From positions 142,011 through 206,010 of the forward strand of contig NZ_RWKH01000008.1 in assembly GCF_003984625.1 (NCBI RefSeq): 64,000 nucleotides of DNA. The letters are read 5' to 3'. This DNA is from Variovorax sp. DXTD-1. Its GTDB lineage: Bacteria > Pseudomonadota > Gammaproteobacteria > Burkholderiales > Burkholderiaceae_C. The first letter of the stretch is position 1. Each line of letters opens with the position of its first letter. Under the pieces are notes generated by a model. The model saw only the letters and a program-made list of their open reading frames with translations, made no database searches and was not told where the DNA came from. Positions 39,660-49,887 of the stretch are shown here, piece by piece. The position numbers were made by a program, and so were the translations under genes.

Positions 39660-40608
39660 GCGACCAGGTCTCGCCGACCAGCTGCTGGCCGAAGCCTTCG
39701 TAGGGCTCGGCCTTGTCGAGCCTGAAGCCGCGCTTGGCGTAGATGGCGCGGGCGGCCTCCAGGCAGCTGTTGGTCCAGAGCACCATCTTCCGGTAGCCCT
39801 TGGCCTTCGCAAAGGCAATGCATTCGTCGGTAAGCCGGCCGCCCAGTCCCAGGCCGCGTGCAGACGGCGCGAGCAGAAGCAGCCGCAACTGGGCCGTGGT
39901 GGGCGATTTGCGCACCACGAAGATCGCGCCGACGCGCTCGCCGTCGAGCTCCGCAATCCAGCACTTCTCCCATGCCGGCTGAAACTTGCGGACGAACTGG
40001 GCCACGATGTCGGCCACCAGCGCCTCGAACTCGCTGTTCCAGCCGTACTCGCGCGCATACAACTCGCCGTGCTGCTGCACCACCCAGCCCATGTCGCCGG
40101 GCAACGGGTCGCGCAGCACGACGGTGCGGGTGCGCGCCGCAGGGGCGGCGGCGGGGTCGAGCAGGCGCTCGATGCGCGCCATGGCATCGACCACCTGCTG
40201 GCGGTCGTGCGGCGGCAACGGGGAGAGCAGGGCCGCCGCCTCGTCTCGCGACTTTTGTTGCAGCGGCGCAAATGCGGCGTGGCCCGCTTCGGTAAGGCGC
40301 AGCACGCTTTGCCGCGCGTCGCGGGCGTGGGGCTGGCGCGTGAGCCAGCCCTCGGCTTCGAAGCGGCGCAGGATGCGGCTCAGGTAGCCGGCGTCGAGCC
40401 GCAGGTCGCGGCCGATTTCGCTTGCCACGGGCGTTTGCCGGTGGGCCAATTCGTACAGCACGCGAACGTCGGTCAGCGACATGTCGCTGCCAAGGTACGG
40501 ATCGAGCACGCCGATTCGGCTCGTATAGAAGCGGTTGAACTGCCGGATCGCCTTGACGGCGGCGGTATCGGGAGTGGCCAGGGTGCTCGACATGGTTGCC
40601 ATTGTCAT
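39646..40608 (-). CDS. MarR-type regulator fused to GNAT acetyltransferase
   Basis: The 320-residue protein joins two domains. The N-terminal MarR winged helix (about residues 10-140) has DVRVLYELAHRQTPVASEIG and LDAGYLSRILRRFEAEGWL. The C-terminal GNAT domain (about 165-320) has PTTAQLRLLLLAPSARGLGL and LWTNSCLEAARAIYAKRGF. Such fusions are widespread, but targets are rarely known. Several in-frame starts exist near the 5' end (TTG 40629; ATG 40608, 40602, 40593) without a clear ribosome site; I use 40608. TTGAT...ATCAA arms (40610-40633) upstream could be its operator. Its stop lies 14 bp inside the tctA 3' end. Confidence 0.87.
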   Translation of the reverse strand: MTMATMSSTLATPDTAAVKAIRQFNRFYTSRIGVLDPYLGSDMSLTDVRVLYELAHRQTPVASEIGRDLRLDAGYLSRILRRFEAEGWLTRQPHARDARQSVLRLTEAGHAAFAPLQQKSRDEAAALLSPLPPHDRQQVVDAMARIERLLDPAAAPAARTRTVVLRDPLPGDMGWVVQQHGELYAREYGWNSEFEALVADIVAQFVRKFQPAWEKCWIAELDGERVGAIFVVRKSPTTAQLRLLLLAPSARGLGLGGRLTDECIAFAKAKGYRKMVLWTNSCLEAARAIYAKRGFRLDKAEPYEGFGQQLVGETWSLKLQ

Positions 40609-40754
40609 ATTGATAGTTGACTTTGGCAATCAATTAAAGGCCTTGTTCCGGTCGCGCCAAAGCGGCCGGACGCGACAGAAGTGCTGGAAAACCCTAAAAT
40701 CGCGGGTTGCCCACTGCGGTGCGAGCCCGCCAAGCCGCGCTGCCATACCCACTG

Positions 40755-43154
40755 ATGAACGCCCCCGTCGACGTCTCCTTTTTTGCGCGTGCCGCCAAGC
40801 CGCTGACCAGCTACCGCAAGTACTGGGCGGCCCGTTTCGGCACGGCCAAGTTCTTGCCCACCACGCGCAAGGAAATGGACGCGCTCGGCTGGGACAGCTG
40901 CGACATCATCGTGGTGACGGGCGATGCCTATGTCGACCATCCGAGCTTCGGCATGGCCGTGATCGGCCGCATGCTCGAGGCTCAGGGCTTTCGCGTGGGC
41001 ATCATCGCGCAGCCCGACTGGCAGAGCGCCGAGCCCTTCAAGGCGCTGGGCAAGCCGAATCTGTTCTTCGGCGTGACCGCCGGCAACATGGATTCGATGA
41101 TCAACCGCTACACGGCGGACCGGAAGATTCGCAGCGACGACGCCTACACGCCCGGAGACGTGGGCGGCGCGCGGCCCGACCGCGCGGCCATCGTCTATTC
41201 GCAGCGCTGCAAGGAAGCCTGGAACGACGTTCCCATCATCCTCGGCGGTATCGAAGGGTCGCTGCGCCGCATTGCGCATTACGACTACTGGCAGGACAAG
41301 GTCCGCCGCTCGATCGTGGTCGACTCGAAGTGCGACCTGCTGCTGTACGGCAACGCCGAGCGCGCCATTGTCGAAATTGCGCACCGCCTGGCGGCCCGCG
41401 AACCGGTGCACGAGATCACCGACGTGCGCGGCACCGCATTCGTGCGGCGCGACACGCCTGAAGAGTGGTTCGAGATCAACTCCACCAGCGTGGACGAGCC
41501 CGGCCGCGTCGAGGCGCACGTCAACCCGTACCTCATGGTGTCGGAGCAGGCCAAGGCCAACGGCGCCACCTGCGCGAAGGAAGACGAGGCCCAGGCCGTA
41601 GCGCAAGCTGCTGAAGCAGGCGCCGCGGCGAACTCGGTGAACCCGGCCATCAAGCCGCTCACCTTCGTGCCGAACCCTGCGCTTGCGCAGCGCGCCAAGA
41701 TCAAGGTGCCTCCGCGCGACCGCAGCGTGATTCGCCTGCCGTCGTACGAGCAGGTACGCGCCGACCCGGTGCTCTATGCCCACGCCAACCGCGTGCTGCA
41801 CCTGGAGACCAACCCTGGCAACGCCCGCGCGCTGGTGCAGGCGCACGGCGAGGGCGCCACGGCGCGCGACGTGTGGATCAACCCGCCGCCCATTCCGCTC
41901 ACCACGGCCGAGATGGACCACGTGTTCGACCTGCCGTACGCACGCAGTCCGCACCCGCGCTATGCCGACGAAAACGGCAGCCACGACGGCGCGACCAAGA
42001 TCCCCGCGTGGGAAATGATCCGCTTCAGCGTGAACATCATGCGCGGCTGCTTTGGCGGCTGTACCTTCTGCTCCATTACCGAGCATGAGGGCCGCATCAT
42101 CCAGAGCCGCTCGGAAGAATCGATCATCAAGGAGGTCGAGGCCATTCGCGACAGCGTGAGCGGCTTTACCGGCACCATTTCCGACCTGGGCGGCCCCACG
42201 GCCAACATGTACCGGCTCGGCTGCAAGAGCCCCGAGATCGAGGCCGCCTGCCGAAAGCCCAGTTGCGTGTACCCGGGCATCTGCCAGAACCTGGGCACCA
42301 ACCACGATCCGCTCATCAAGATCTACCGCCGCGCGCGTGCGCTCAAGGGCATCAAGAAGATCCTGATCGGCTCCGGCCTGCGCTACGACCTGGCCGTGCA
42401 GTCGCCCGAGTACGTGAAGGAACTGGTGCAGCACCACGTCGGCGGCTACCTGAAGATCGCGCCCGAGCACACCGAGCAGGGCCCGCTCACCAAGATGATG
42501 AAGCCCGGCATCGGCAGCTACGACAAGTTCAAGCAGATGTTCGAGAAGTTCTCGGCCGAGGCGGGCAAGAAGCAGTACCTCATTCCGTACTTCATTGCCG
42601 CGCATCCGGGCACCAGCGACGAGGACATGATGAACCTCGCGATCTGGCTCAAGAAGAACGGTTTCCGCGCCGACCAGGTGCAAACCTTCTACCCGAGCCC
42701 GATGGCCACGGCCACCACGATGTACCACACCAACAAGAACCCGCTGCGCAAGATCACGCGCGAGAGCGAGACGGTGGACATCGTGCGCGGCGACAAGCGC
42801 CGGCGCCTGCACAAGGCCTTCCTGCGCTACCACGACGCCAACAATTGGCCGCTGCTGCGCGAGGCCTTGAAGAGCATGGGCCGCGCCGACCTCATCGGCA
42901 ACGGCAAGCACCACCTCATTCCAACGTGGCAGCCGCTCACCGACGGCGGCTACACGAGCGCGCGGCGCAAGAACTCGACCAGTGCGCCGGTGGCAGCCAA
43001 GGCATCGGCACCGGTCAGGCTCGCGCCCGTGAAGCCCTCGAAGGGCCGCATGCTCACGCAGCACACCGGCCTGCCGCCGCGCGACAACGGCTCGGCCCCG
43101 CCGCGCAAGGCTGCGGCCGGCCCGGTGCGCGGCAGCATTCGCAAGCCGCGCTGA
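40755..43154 (+). CDS. ygiQ: YgiQ family radical SAM protein
   Basis: This 799-residue protein has the YgiQ N-terminal domain ([20 protein letters not shown]) and the radical SAM cluster motif [16 protein letters not shown] long C-terminal region ends in a basic Pro/Ala-rich tail. The family has no firmly established reaction. I use ATG 40755 ([17 protein letters not shown]), which begins the conserved domain; the frame upstream is open but not conserved. Large open frames on the opposite strand are compositional shadows. Confidence 0.95.
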   Translation: MNAPVDVSFFARAAKPLTSYRKYWAARFGTAKFLPTTRKEMDALGWDSCDIIVVTGDAYVDHPSFGMAVIGRMLEAQGFRVGIIAQPDWQSAEPFKALGKPNLFFGVTAGNMDSMINRYTADRKIRSDDAYTPGDVGGARPDRAAIVYSQRCKEAWNDVPIILGGIEGSLRRIAHYDYWQDKVRRSIVVDSKCDLLLYGNAERAIVEIAHRLAAREPVHEITDVRGTAFVRRDTPEEWFEINSTSVDEPGRVEAHVNPYLMVSEQAKANGATCAKEDEAQAVAQAAEAGAAANSVNPAIKPLTFVPNPALAQRAKIKVPPRDRSVIRLPSYEQVRADPVLYAHANRVLHLETNPGNARALVQAHGEGATARDVWINPPPIPLTTAEMDHVFDLPYARSPHPRYADENGSHDGATKIPAWEMIRFSVNIMRGCFGGCTFCSITEHEGRIIQSRSEESIIKEVEAIRDSVSGFTGTISDLGGPTANMYRLGCKSPEIEAACRKPSCVYPGICQNLGTNHDPLIKIYRRARALKGIKKILIGSGLRYDLAVQSPEYVKELVQHHVGGYLKIAPEHTEQGPLTKMMKPGIGSYDKFKQMFEKFSAEAGKKQYLIPYFIAAHPGTSDEDMMNLAIWLKKNGFRADQVQTFYPSPMATATTMYHTNKNPLRKITRESETVDIVRGDKRRRLHKAFLRYHDANNWPLLREALKSMGRADLIGNGKHHLIPTWQPLTDGGYTSARRKNSTSAPVAAKASAPVRLAPVKPSKGRMLTQHTGLPPRDNGSAPPRKAAAGPVRGSIRKPR

Positions 43155-43156
43155 GT

Positions 43157-43546
43157 TCAGCCCGCGAGCAGGCTCGCCGGCAACAGCTTGCCGAACCACG
43201 CGCCCACCGCGGCGATATTCAGCACCACAGTGGTCCAGTAGCTCGCCATGAAGCTCGCCTTGCGCGACTTGTGGCGGAATAGCCGCTGCGCGCACCACGC
43301 CCCCGGCCATCCTCCCGCCAGCGACAACAGGTGCAGCGTGCTCTCCGCGGTGCGCCAGCGGCCGGCCTGGGCCGCGCTCTTGTCGACGCCGTAGATGACG
43401 ACGGTCAGAAGGTTGATCAGCAGCAGTACGCCCAAGGCAAGCGGCGGCAGGCGTGCGGTCTATACGCCGTAGCCGAGCAGCGCTGCGTAACCCAGAAGCA
43501 GCACGCCGATGGGCCACGTGGACGACGAGGAAGAGGAGGGGCGCAT
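43157..43546 (-). pseudogene. DUF1294 membrane protein with in-frame TAG
   Basis: Reading the minus strand from ATG 43546 gives MRPSSSSSSTWPIGVLLLG, the first membrane helix, then a TAG at 43462-43460. The same frame continues with the second helix (ALGVLLLINLLTVVIYGVD) and the full DUF1294 core (LLSLAGGWPGAWCAQRLFRH; KSRKASFMASYWTTVVLNI). The parts fit one protein interrupted by a single nonsense codon. Either the stop is a mutation or sequencing error, or translation restarts at TTG 43435 to make a 92-residue DUF1294-only protein. The family's function is unknown. Confidence 0.75.
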
Positions 43547-43769
43547 GGCCGCGATTCTCTCTTGCAGCTGCCGAACCCGGCTCTTATCATCGGCCGCTCA
43601 TGCACCTGCACCACTCTCCCCCTCCTTCGACCCGCTGCTGACGCGCGTTCAACGCTGCGCTCAGACCTGCACGTGGTCGCCGCTGCCCGCCTTCACGAGG
43701 CCGGGCTGCGGCCGGATGGTCATGCCCGCCCTCGACGAATGCGGCGGGCGTCATGGAGAGATTTCAAGA

Positions 43770-44699
43770 ATGAACGCAAGAATGTCTGCCGCCCTGGCCT
43801 GGGGCGGCGTGTTGCTGGCCGGCGCGCTGTGGGGCGGTGGTGCGCTGGTGGCGCAGTTCCTCATCGATGGCGGCATGGCGCCGCAGAGCCTTTCGCTGGC
43901 GCGCTTCGCGCTCGGCGTGCCGTTGCTGTGGTGGCTGCACTGGCGTGCGCAGTCCGTGCAGCAGCCGGCCGGGGTGCGCTGGAACGACTTGGAAGGGCGG
44001 GAGCAGTTTCAGGTGGCCGGCACCGGCGCCGCGATGGCGCTCAATGTGAGTTGCTGGTTCGCGGGCATCGCGCACATGGGGGCCGCGTTGCCGACGGTGA
44101 TTTCGATCTGCTGCGCACCGGTGATCGTCGCGTTCGTGTCGGTGATGTGCGGCTATGAACGCTTCGGCCTGCGCCTGTCTGCCGGGCTCGGATTGGCGCT
44201 GGCGGGCGTGGCGCTGCTGGTGGTGCCAGCCGGCGGCTGGGGGCCACTGCCTGCCGGGTATGCCGCGGGGCTGGCGTGGTCGTTCGGCTCGGCCTTCTGC
44301 TATGCGTTGGTGGTGCTCGGCAATGCGCGAATGCCAGTGCGCGTGCCGGCCGTCACGGCATCCGCATGGGGCATGAGCGTCGCGGCGCTCTGCATGCTCG
44401 CGATCGCATGGCCGGCCGGCATCACGTGGCCGGCCGGAACCGCGCAGTGGCTTGGCGTGAGCTACACCGGCGTGGTGACGACGTCGGTGGCCTACCTGGC
44501 CTTTGCCTGGGGCGCGCGGCACCTCTCGCCCACGGCCGCAGTGGTGGGCACGCTCATCGAGCCGCTCGTGGCCGCGCTGCTGGCAGCGCTGCTGCTCTCC
44601 GAGCCGATGGCGCCGCGGCAGTGGGCCGGTGCGGTCTTGCTGGCGCTGGCCATGCTGTTGCTCGTGCGGCGAACAGGAGCGGCCAAACCCGGTGGCTGA
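43770..44699 (+). CDS. EamA/DMT-family transporter
   Basis: This 309-residue protein has ten predicted membrane helices in two EamA repeats, beginning GVLLAGALWGGGALVAQFLI and ending GAVLLALAMLLLVRR. The second repeat carries the usual TSVAYLAFAWGARHLSPTAA motif. Such proteins export small metabolites such as amino acids. The ATG at 43770 begins the first helix; upstream open sequence is not part of the family. The roughly 220 bp before it contain no recognisable gene. Confidence 0.9.
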   Translation: MNARMSAALAWGGVLLAGALWGGGALVAQFLIDGGMAPQSLSLARFALGVPLLWWLHWRAQSVQQPAGVRWNDLEGREQFQVAGTGAAMALNVSCWFAGIAHMGAALPTVISICCAPVIVAFVSVMCGYERFGLRLSAGLGLALAGVALLVVPAGGWGPLPAGYAAGLAWSFGSAFCYALVVLGNARMPVRVPAVTASAWGMSVAALCMLAIAWPAGITWPAGTAQWLGVSYTGVVTTSVAYLAFAWGARHLSPTAAVVGTLIEPLVAALLAALLLSEPMAPRQWAGAVLLALAMLLLVRRTGAAKPGG

Positions 44700-44735
44700 G
44701 TCGGCCGAGGGCTGTCCGTTGTATGGTGTGGCCCC

Positions 44736-45656
44736 ATGAGCAGTCCGTTCTATCCGCCGGTTTCATGGTTGCGCGCCCTGGCGGGGGCTGTTCTGTTCGC
44801 AGCTTCGGTGCATGCGGTGGCGGCGCCGTCCGAATCTCCTTCTGCATCAGGTGCCGCTTCGGCCGAAGCGCTGCGCGCCACGCATCAGCGCATGAAGGGC
44901 AAGCTCGCGCGCAGCGGGTTCGGGCGGCCCATTCAGCTCGATTCGGTGGAGACGCCGGGCGGGCTGCAGGGCGACATCTATGCCGTGGTGGACCATTCGT
45001 TGCCGGAGATCAGCGCTGCGCTCAAGGAGTCGTCCCACTGGTGCGAACTGCTGAAGCTGCACGTCAACAATCGCCGATGCCGCGCGGGCACCACGCCGCA
45101 GGGGCAAGACATGCTGACGCTGTTCGTCGTGCGGCGCTACGACAAGCCGGTCGACCAGGCGTTCCAGCTGCCCTTCATCTATCGCGTGGCCAACGCAACG
45201 CCGGAGTACCTGTCGGTCGAGATGAACGCCGCCAGCGGACCGCTGGGCACGAGCAACTACCGGGTCACGCTGGAAGCGGTGGCGCTCGACGAGAAAAGAA
45301 GCTTCCTGCATTTCGGCTACAGCTACGACCACAACATGATGGTTCGCATGGCCACGCAGGCGTACCTGGCCACCTTCGGCCGCAACAAGGTCGGCTTTAC
45401 CGTGGTGGGCAAGGAGGCCGATGGGCAGCCCGAGTACATCCGCGGCGCGCGCGGGTTGGTGGAGCGCAATGCGATGCGCTACTTTCTGACGCTCGACACG
45501 TATCTCTCTTCGGAAGCCGGAACGCCGGCCGAGCGGCGCGAGCGCTCCTGGTTTGCCGCGGCCGAGCAGTATCCGCGGCAGCTGCACGAGATCGAACTCG
45601 AAACCTACCTTGCGATCAAGCGCGAGGACCGCGAACGCGACGGCACGAAGCGCTGA
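44736..45656 (+). CDS. Exported protein of unknown function
   Basis: I do not recognise a characterised family. The 306-residue product has a signal peptide with an AxA site (LFAASVHAVAA). A soluble domain follows with two cysteines near residues 103 and 114 (SSHWCELLKLHVNNRRC) and a C-terminal ending rich in acidic and basic residues. The middle (QGDIYAVVDHSLPEISAALK) weakly recalls lipid-binding START/SRPBCC folds, but this is only a shape impression. It is single, between the EamA gene and the phytase-like gene. Confidence 0.7.
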   Translation: MSSPFYPPVSWLRALAGAVLFAASVHAVAAPSESPSASGAASAEALRATHQRMKGKLARSGFGRPIQLDSVETPGGLQGDIYAVVDHSLPEISAALKESSHWCELLKLHVNNRRCRAGTTPQGQDMLTLFVVRRYDKPVDQAFQLPFIYRVANATPEYLSVEMNAASGPLGTSNYRVTLEAVALDEKRSFLHFGYSYDHNMMVRMATQAYLATFGRNKVGFTVVGKEADGQPEYIRGARGLVERNAMRYFLTLDTYLSSEAGTPAERRERSWFAAAEQYPRQLHEIELETYLAIKREDRERDGTKR

Positions 45657-45775
45657 ACCGCGCGAAAAGGCGCGGCCAGCCGCAGCCTTTCGACCGCAAT
45701 TTCACGGACTTGTCATCTGCCTCAGCGCTAATCCGGGGCCTGCGCCTTTGCGCGGGCGCTTAACAAGGACAAGCA

Positions 45776-47890
45776 ATGCGGAAGACAAGAGGATCGAGGA
45801 TGGGGTGGTTGGCGCTCGCGGGTGCCAGCGTGCTGTTGGGTGCCTGCGGCGGTAGCGATGGCGGCGGGACTGGCGGATGGGCGTTTCCCCCCGCGTCCAG
45901 CGGCGGAGGCGGCGGCGGTGGCACCACGAATCCGCCTGTCGCCCAGTCGAAGACCGGCACCTTCCTCGATTCGGCGGTCGAAGGCCTGGACTACGTTGCC
46001 GGCAGCGCCGCCAAGGCCGCCACCAACGCGGCGGGCGAATTCACCTGCAAGGACGGCGAGACCGTTGTCTTCAGCGTCGGCGCGCTCGCGCTCGGCAGTG
46101 CCGCCTGCGGCGACGCGATCACCCCGTTGACCCTGGCCGGCGGCACCGATGTGAAAGCCGATGCCGTCGTCAACCGCCTGCTCGCGCTGCAGAGCTTCGA
46201 CGAGGACCGCGATCCTTCGAATGGCATTCGCCTGACCCCGGCGCTGAAGGCCGCGCTCACGGCCGGGTCCATCGATTTCAGCGCCGCGGCCGCGAGCTTC
46301 GACACCGCGTTCAACGCGGTGCTCGCGGGTCTGCCCGCTCCCTACAATGCCCGCATGGTCGATTCAAGCCGCCGCACGCTGGCACGTGAGCACTTCGAGA
46401 ACACGCTGGCTTCGCGCCTTGCCGCGCCGGTGACCGAAGCCTCGACGCAGACCAACGCGCTCGGCACCCTCGGTATCGGCGTCACGCGCTACCAGCTGCA
46501 GGCCGATGCCAGCTTCAACGTGCCCTACGAGGGCGACAACGAGAAAACCAAGGCCGACTTTCCCGCGGGCTTCCTGCCGGCCTACGGATCGGGTCTGGCA
46601 TTCAAGGGCAAGGCCGACGACGGCACGCTCGAGTTCTATGCCATTACCGACCGCGGCCCGAACGGCGACGGCCCGACCGCACCCGTGCCCAACGGCGGCG
46701 GCGCCACCAGCATCAGCAAGGTGTTTCCCGCGCCGTCGTTCGCGCCGAGCTTCGGCATCGTGCGCATCGGCAAGACGGGTGCGGTGCTCTCGTCGAGCGT
46801 GCCGCTCAAGCTCGATGCCGGCAAGAAGATCACCGGCCTGCCGCCGCAGTCGGGCGTGGGCTCGACGGGCGAAACGCCGCTGACCGACCGCTATGTGTTC
46901 GATGCCGCCAAGGCGAACTACGACGCGAACGGCCTCGACCCCGAGACGATGGTGCTCGACAAGGCGCGCAACGTGCTGTGGACCAGCGACGAGTACGGCC
47001 CGTTCATCGCACGCATCAACATCGCGACCGGCGTGATCGAGAAGAAATACGCCCCCGGCAGCGGCGCCGCCGACCTGCCGTTGGTGCTCGCGCAGCGCCG
47101 CGCCAACCGCGGCATGGAGGGGCTGACGCTCGACGCGGCGGACGGCAAGCTGCACGGCTTTCTGCAAAGCCCGATCGATCCGAAGGACGGCGCGGGCAAG
47201 TCGATCCAGGCCACGCCGCCTGGCGGCAGCAAGACCGATGTGCGCCACATCGCGAAGTTCACGCGCTGGCTCGCATTCGATCCGGCCACCGAGACATCGA
47301 AGCTCTACGCTTACCCGATCGACGGCAGCCAGTACGACAAGAACCGCACCGGCAACGCCAAGCTCGGCGACGTGGTGAGCCTGGGCAACGGCCGCTTCAT
47401 CGTGATCGAGCAGGGTGCGCGCAAGAGCGACGGCAAGGTGTTCAACAAGCTCATGCTGGTCGAGCTGCCGGCCAATGCAACCGACATTGCTGGCTTCGAC
47501 CACAACCTTGAGATCAGCAGCATCACGCAGGCGCCTTCGGGAGCCGCTGACTACTCTGCGGTGGTGACCATGCGCAAGACCGAACTGCTCGATCTCAACG
47601 CACTGGGCTGGCTGGCCGAAAAGGCCGAGGGCCTCACGGTGGTGGACGACCAGACCTTGGCGCTGGTGAACGACAACGACTTCGGCCTGAGCACGATCCT
47701 GCTCGATGCCGACGGCAAGACTGTTGCAGGCAGCGTCGAGGACTGTACGGTGGATGCCGCTGGCGCGATCATTGCCAAGTGCCCGGCTGGCGTGACTGGC
47801 GCGCGCATCACGCGCGGCAGCGACCTGGAACGGCCGGTGCGCATCTGGCTCATCAAGCTCGATCGCAAGCTGAGCGAACTGCGCCTTTGA
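45776..47890 (+). CDS. Phytase-like esterase-domain lipoprotein
   Basis: This 704-residue lipoprotein (signal ending LLGACGG, Cys about residue 23) has a Gly-rich linker and an N-terminal beta domain. A large 'esterase-like activity of phytase' domain follows from about residue 220 to the end, with KADDGTLEFYAITDRGPNGD, DPETMVLDKARNVLWTSDEY and the RGMEGLTLDAADGKLHGFLQ block. It is probably surface-attached and acts on phosphate esters or other esters, but members are poorly characterised. AAGGA precedes the ATG. It ends one base before the opposing CoA-transferase gene. Confidence 0.85.
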   Translation: MRKTRGSRMGWLALAGASVLLGACGGSDGGGTGGWAFPPASSGGGGGGGTTNPPVAQSKTGTFLDSAVEGLDYVAGSAAKAATNAAGEFTCKDGETVVFSVGALALGSAACGDAITPLTLAGGTDVKADAVVNRLLALQSFDEDRDPSNGIRLTPALKAALTAGSIDFSAAAASFDTAFNAVLAGLPAPYNARMVDSSRRTLAREHFENTLASRLAAPVTEASTQTNALGTLGIGVTRYQLQADASFNVPYEGDNEKTKADFPAGFLPAYGSGLAFKGKADDGTLEFYAITDRGPNGDGPTAPVPNGGGATSISKVFPAPSFAPSFGIVRIGKTGAVLSSSVPLKLDAGKKITGLPPQSGVGSTGETPLTDRYVFDAAKANYDANGLDPETMVLDKARNVLWTSDEYGPFIARINIATGVIEKKYAPGSGAADLPLVLAQRRANRGMEGLTLDAADGKLHGFLQSPIDPKDGAGKSIQATPPGGSKTDVRHIAKFTRWLAFDPATETSKLYAYPIDGSQYDKNRTGNAKLGDVVSLGNGRFIVIEQGARKSDGKVFNKLMLVELPANATDIAGFDHNLEISSITQAPSGAADYSAVVTMRKTELLDLNALGWLAEKAEGLTVVDDQTLALVNDNDFGLSTILLDADGKTVAGSVEDCTVDAAGAIIAKCPAGVTGARITRGSDLERPVRIWLIKLDRKLSELRL

Positions 47891-48775
47891 TCAGTCGGCC
47901 AGCGTGAGCAGCGGCACGTCGCGCTCCCGCGCCATGGCGTCGAATTGCGCGCGGGTGCGGGTGCGGATCCACGCGGCAATGCCTTCATGCGTGGCTACCG
48001 CGAACATGTCGCGCGAAGCCACGCCGGCCGCTTCGCAGAGGCGCTCTGCAAAGTGCGGCTCCAGCGCGGCAACTGCCACGCGTCCGTCAGCGCAGGGATA
48101 CACGCGATAGCCCGCGTGCGCGCCGCCCACAGCGCCTTCGGGCCGGGTCAGGCCCCATGTGCGCGGCAGCGCCAGCCAGTCGGCCGAGGCATTGAGTGCC
48201 ACTTCGAGGTACACGCCGTTCGCCTTGGCCGCGGACCGGGCATGCAATGTGGCCTGCAGCACCGCTTCGCTTGCGAGCAGGGCGCCGCCCATGTCGGCGT
48301 AGAGCGTGGGCGGCAGTTCGGTGCCGGTGACCAGGCCGCTTTCCGCAACATAAGTCAGGTCGTGGCCCGGCTCCTCGGCACGCTCGCCAGGGGCGCCGAT
48401 GATGGCGACCTGAGACAGCGACGGATGGCGCGCCTGGAGCGATGCCCAGTCGAGCTTCAGCTTGACGAGCGCTGAAGGCCGGAAAGAGGTCAGCAACACG
48501 TCCGTGCGCGCCAGTTCGGCATGCAGCAGTTGCTGGCCGGCTTCGGTCTTCAGGTCGGCCGTGCGAACCTCGATGCCTTCGTGCAGCGCGGCGTACGCGG
48601 CCTTGTTGTAGAGCGCCATCGGATCGCGGCCCGGCGGCTCGAACTTCAGGCAGGTGGCACCCATGCCGCGGCAGCGCAGCAGTGCCGCAGGGCCCGGAAG
48701 GTTGAGCGCAAGGCTCAGCACACGCACGCCGGCGAGCGATTGGAAAGACGAGGCAGCGGGGCTTTGCATGGTCAT
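47891..48775 (-). CDS. CaiB/BaiF-type CoA-transferase (short)
   Basis: This 294-residue protein has the class III CoA-transferase pattern: LAGVRVLSLALNLPGPAALL at the start, then the CLKFEPPGRDPMALYNKAAY block that includes the region of the catalytic Asp. It is shorter than the usual 400 residues, ending after GRVAVAALEPHFAERLCEAA, a pattern of alpha-methylacyl-CoA racemase-like members. Start choice between 48775 and 48769 is arbitrary. It is divergent from the SDR gene and may take part in fatty- or branched-acid CoA metabolism. Confidence 0.85.
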   Translation of the reverse strand: MTMQSPAASSFQSLAGVRVLSLALNLPGPAALLRCRGMGATCLKFEPPGRDPMALYNKAAYAALHEGIEVRTADLKTEAGQQLLHAELARTDVLLTSFRPSALVKLKLDWASLQARHPSLSQVAIIGAPGERAEEPGHDLTYVAESGLVTGTELPPTLYADMGGALLASEAVLQATLHARSAAKANGVYLEVALNASADWLALPRTWGLTRPEGAVGGAHAGYRVYPCADGRVAVAALEPHFAERLCEAAGVASRDMFAVATHEGIAAWIRTRTRAQFDAMARERDVPLLTLAD

Positions 48776-48915
48776 GTATCCGGTGATCAGGGCGAAGGAC
48801 ATTTTTACCCGCTCAGAGCCAGATTTCGCAAGCCATGGCATTTGCCGGCGGCGTAGCATGCGCCATGGCGGCGCCGCGCCTTGCCGCTCTGTTGCAACGA
48901 CCAAGGAGATTCACC

Positions 48916-49818
48916 ATGTTTGAAGCTTCCCTCATGAGCGGCCAGCGCATTCTCGTGACTGGCGGTGGCACCGGCCTCGGCCGTGCGATGGCCGAGCGCT
49001 TTCTGGGCCTGGGGGCCGACGTTGCAATCTGCGGCCGACGCCAATCGGTCTGCGAAGAAACCGCGGCCGAATGGCGCCGGCAGTTCCCCGAGCGCCGCAT
49101 CGACACCTTCGGCGTGGACATCCGCATTGCGCAGAACGTCGATGAGATGGTCGAGAGCCTGTTTCAGAGCGGCGGCCTCACGGGCCTCGTCAACAACGCG
49201 GCGGGCAACTTCGTGGCGCCGACCGAAAGCCTCTCGCCCCGCGCTTTCGACGCCATTGCGAACATCGTCTTTCACGGCAGCTTCTACGTCACGCAGGCTG
49301 TGGGCAAGCGCTGGGTCGCGGAAGCCAAGTCCGGCAAATGGAAGGCGGGCGATGCGTTCCGAAGCGTCATGAGCATCATCGTGACCTGGGTCGACAACGG
49401 CAGCCCCTACGTAGTGCCGTCGGCCATGAGCAAGGCCGGCATCGAAGTCATGACCAAGTCGCTGGCGGTGGAGTGGGCGCGCCACGGCATTCGCCTGAAT
49501 GCCGTGGGGCCGGGCGAAATTCCGACCGAGGGCATGAGCAAACGCCTGAACCCCGGCGAGGAGCCCGGCGCGCGCAGCAAGAAGACCAACCCGATGGCGC
49601 GCACCGGCCGCATGAGCGAGCTGCAGAACCTGGCGGCCTTTCTCATGGCGCCGGGCCAGTGCGACTGGCTCACCGGCCAGAGCATCATGATGGACGGCGG
49701 CAACGCGCTGGCCACCGGCGGCAACTTCTACGAGTTGCGCCAATGGAGCCACGATGACTGGCAGGCCGCGCGCGAGCGCATCGAGGCGCAGAACCAGAAG
49801 GACAAGGCGCAGCGCTGA
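48916..49818 (+). CDS. SDR oxidoreductase resembling 2,4-dienoyl-CoA reductase
   Basis: This 300-residue short-chain dehydrogenase has TGGGTGLGRAMAERF and NNAAGNF motifs, and GQSIMMDGGNALATGGNFYE near its end. In place of the usual Tyr-x-x-x-Lys it has VPSAMSKAGIEVMTKSLAVE, the altered site seen in 2,4-dienoyl-CoA reductases. This supports NADPH-dependent dienoyl-CoA reduction in beta-oxidation of unsaturated fatty acids. AAGGAG lies before the ATG at 48916. Nearby CoA-transferase and crotonase genes fit a fatty-acid theme. Confidence 0.88.
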   Translation: MFEASLMSGQRILVTGGGTGLGRAMAERFLGLGADVAICGRRQSVCEETAAEWRRQFPERRIDTFGVDIRIAQNVDEMVESLFQSGGLTGLVNNAAGNFVAPTESLSPRAFDAIANIVFHGSFYVTQAVGKRWVAEAKSGKWKAGDAFRSVMSIIVTWVDNGSPYVVPSAMSKAGIEVMTKSLAVEWARHGIRLNAVGPGEIPTEGMSKRLNPGEEPGARSKKTNPMARTGRMSELQNLAAFLMAPGQCDWLTGQSIMMDGGNALATGGNFYELRQWSHDDWQAARERIEAQNQKDKAQR

Positions 49819-49887
49819 CGGCCCTGCATGCCGCCAGCAGACGGATCGCGCGGTATCGTTGTGCCATATCAACCAGGAAAAAAGCAG

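Noticed and set aside
40605..43517. A 970-codon open frame on the minus strand
   Set aside because: It is antisense to ygiQ, with repetitive His/Arg/Ala composition and no recognisable domain.
43547..43769. Short minus-strand ORF ending LVKAGSGDHVQV
   Set aside because: It is about 20 codons between stops, without a ribosome site or a recognisable parent protein.
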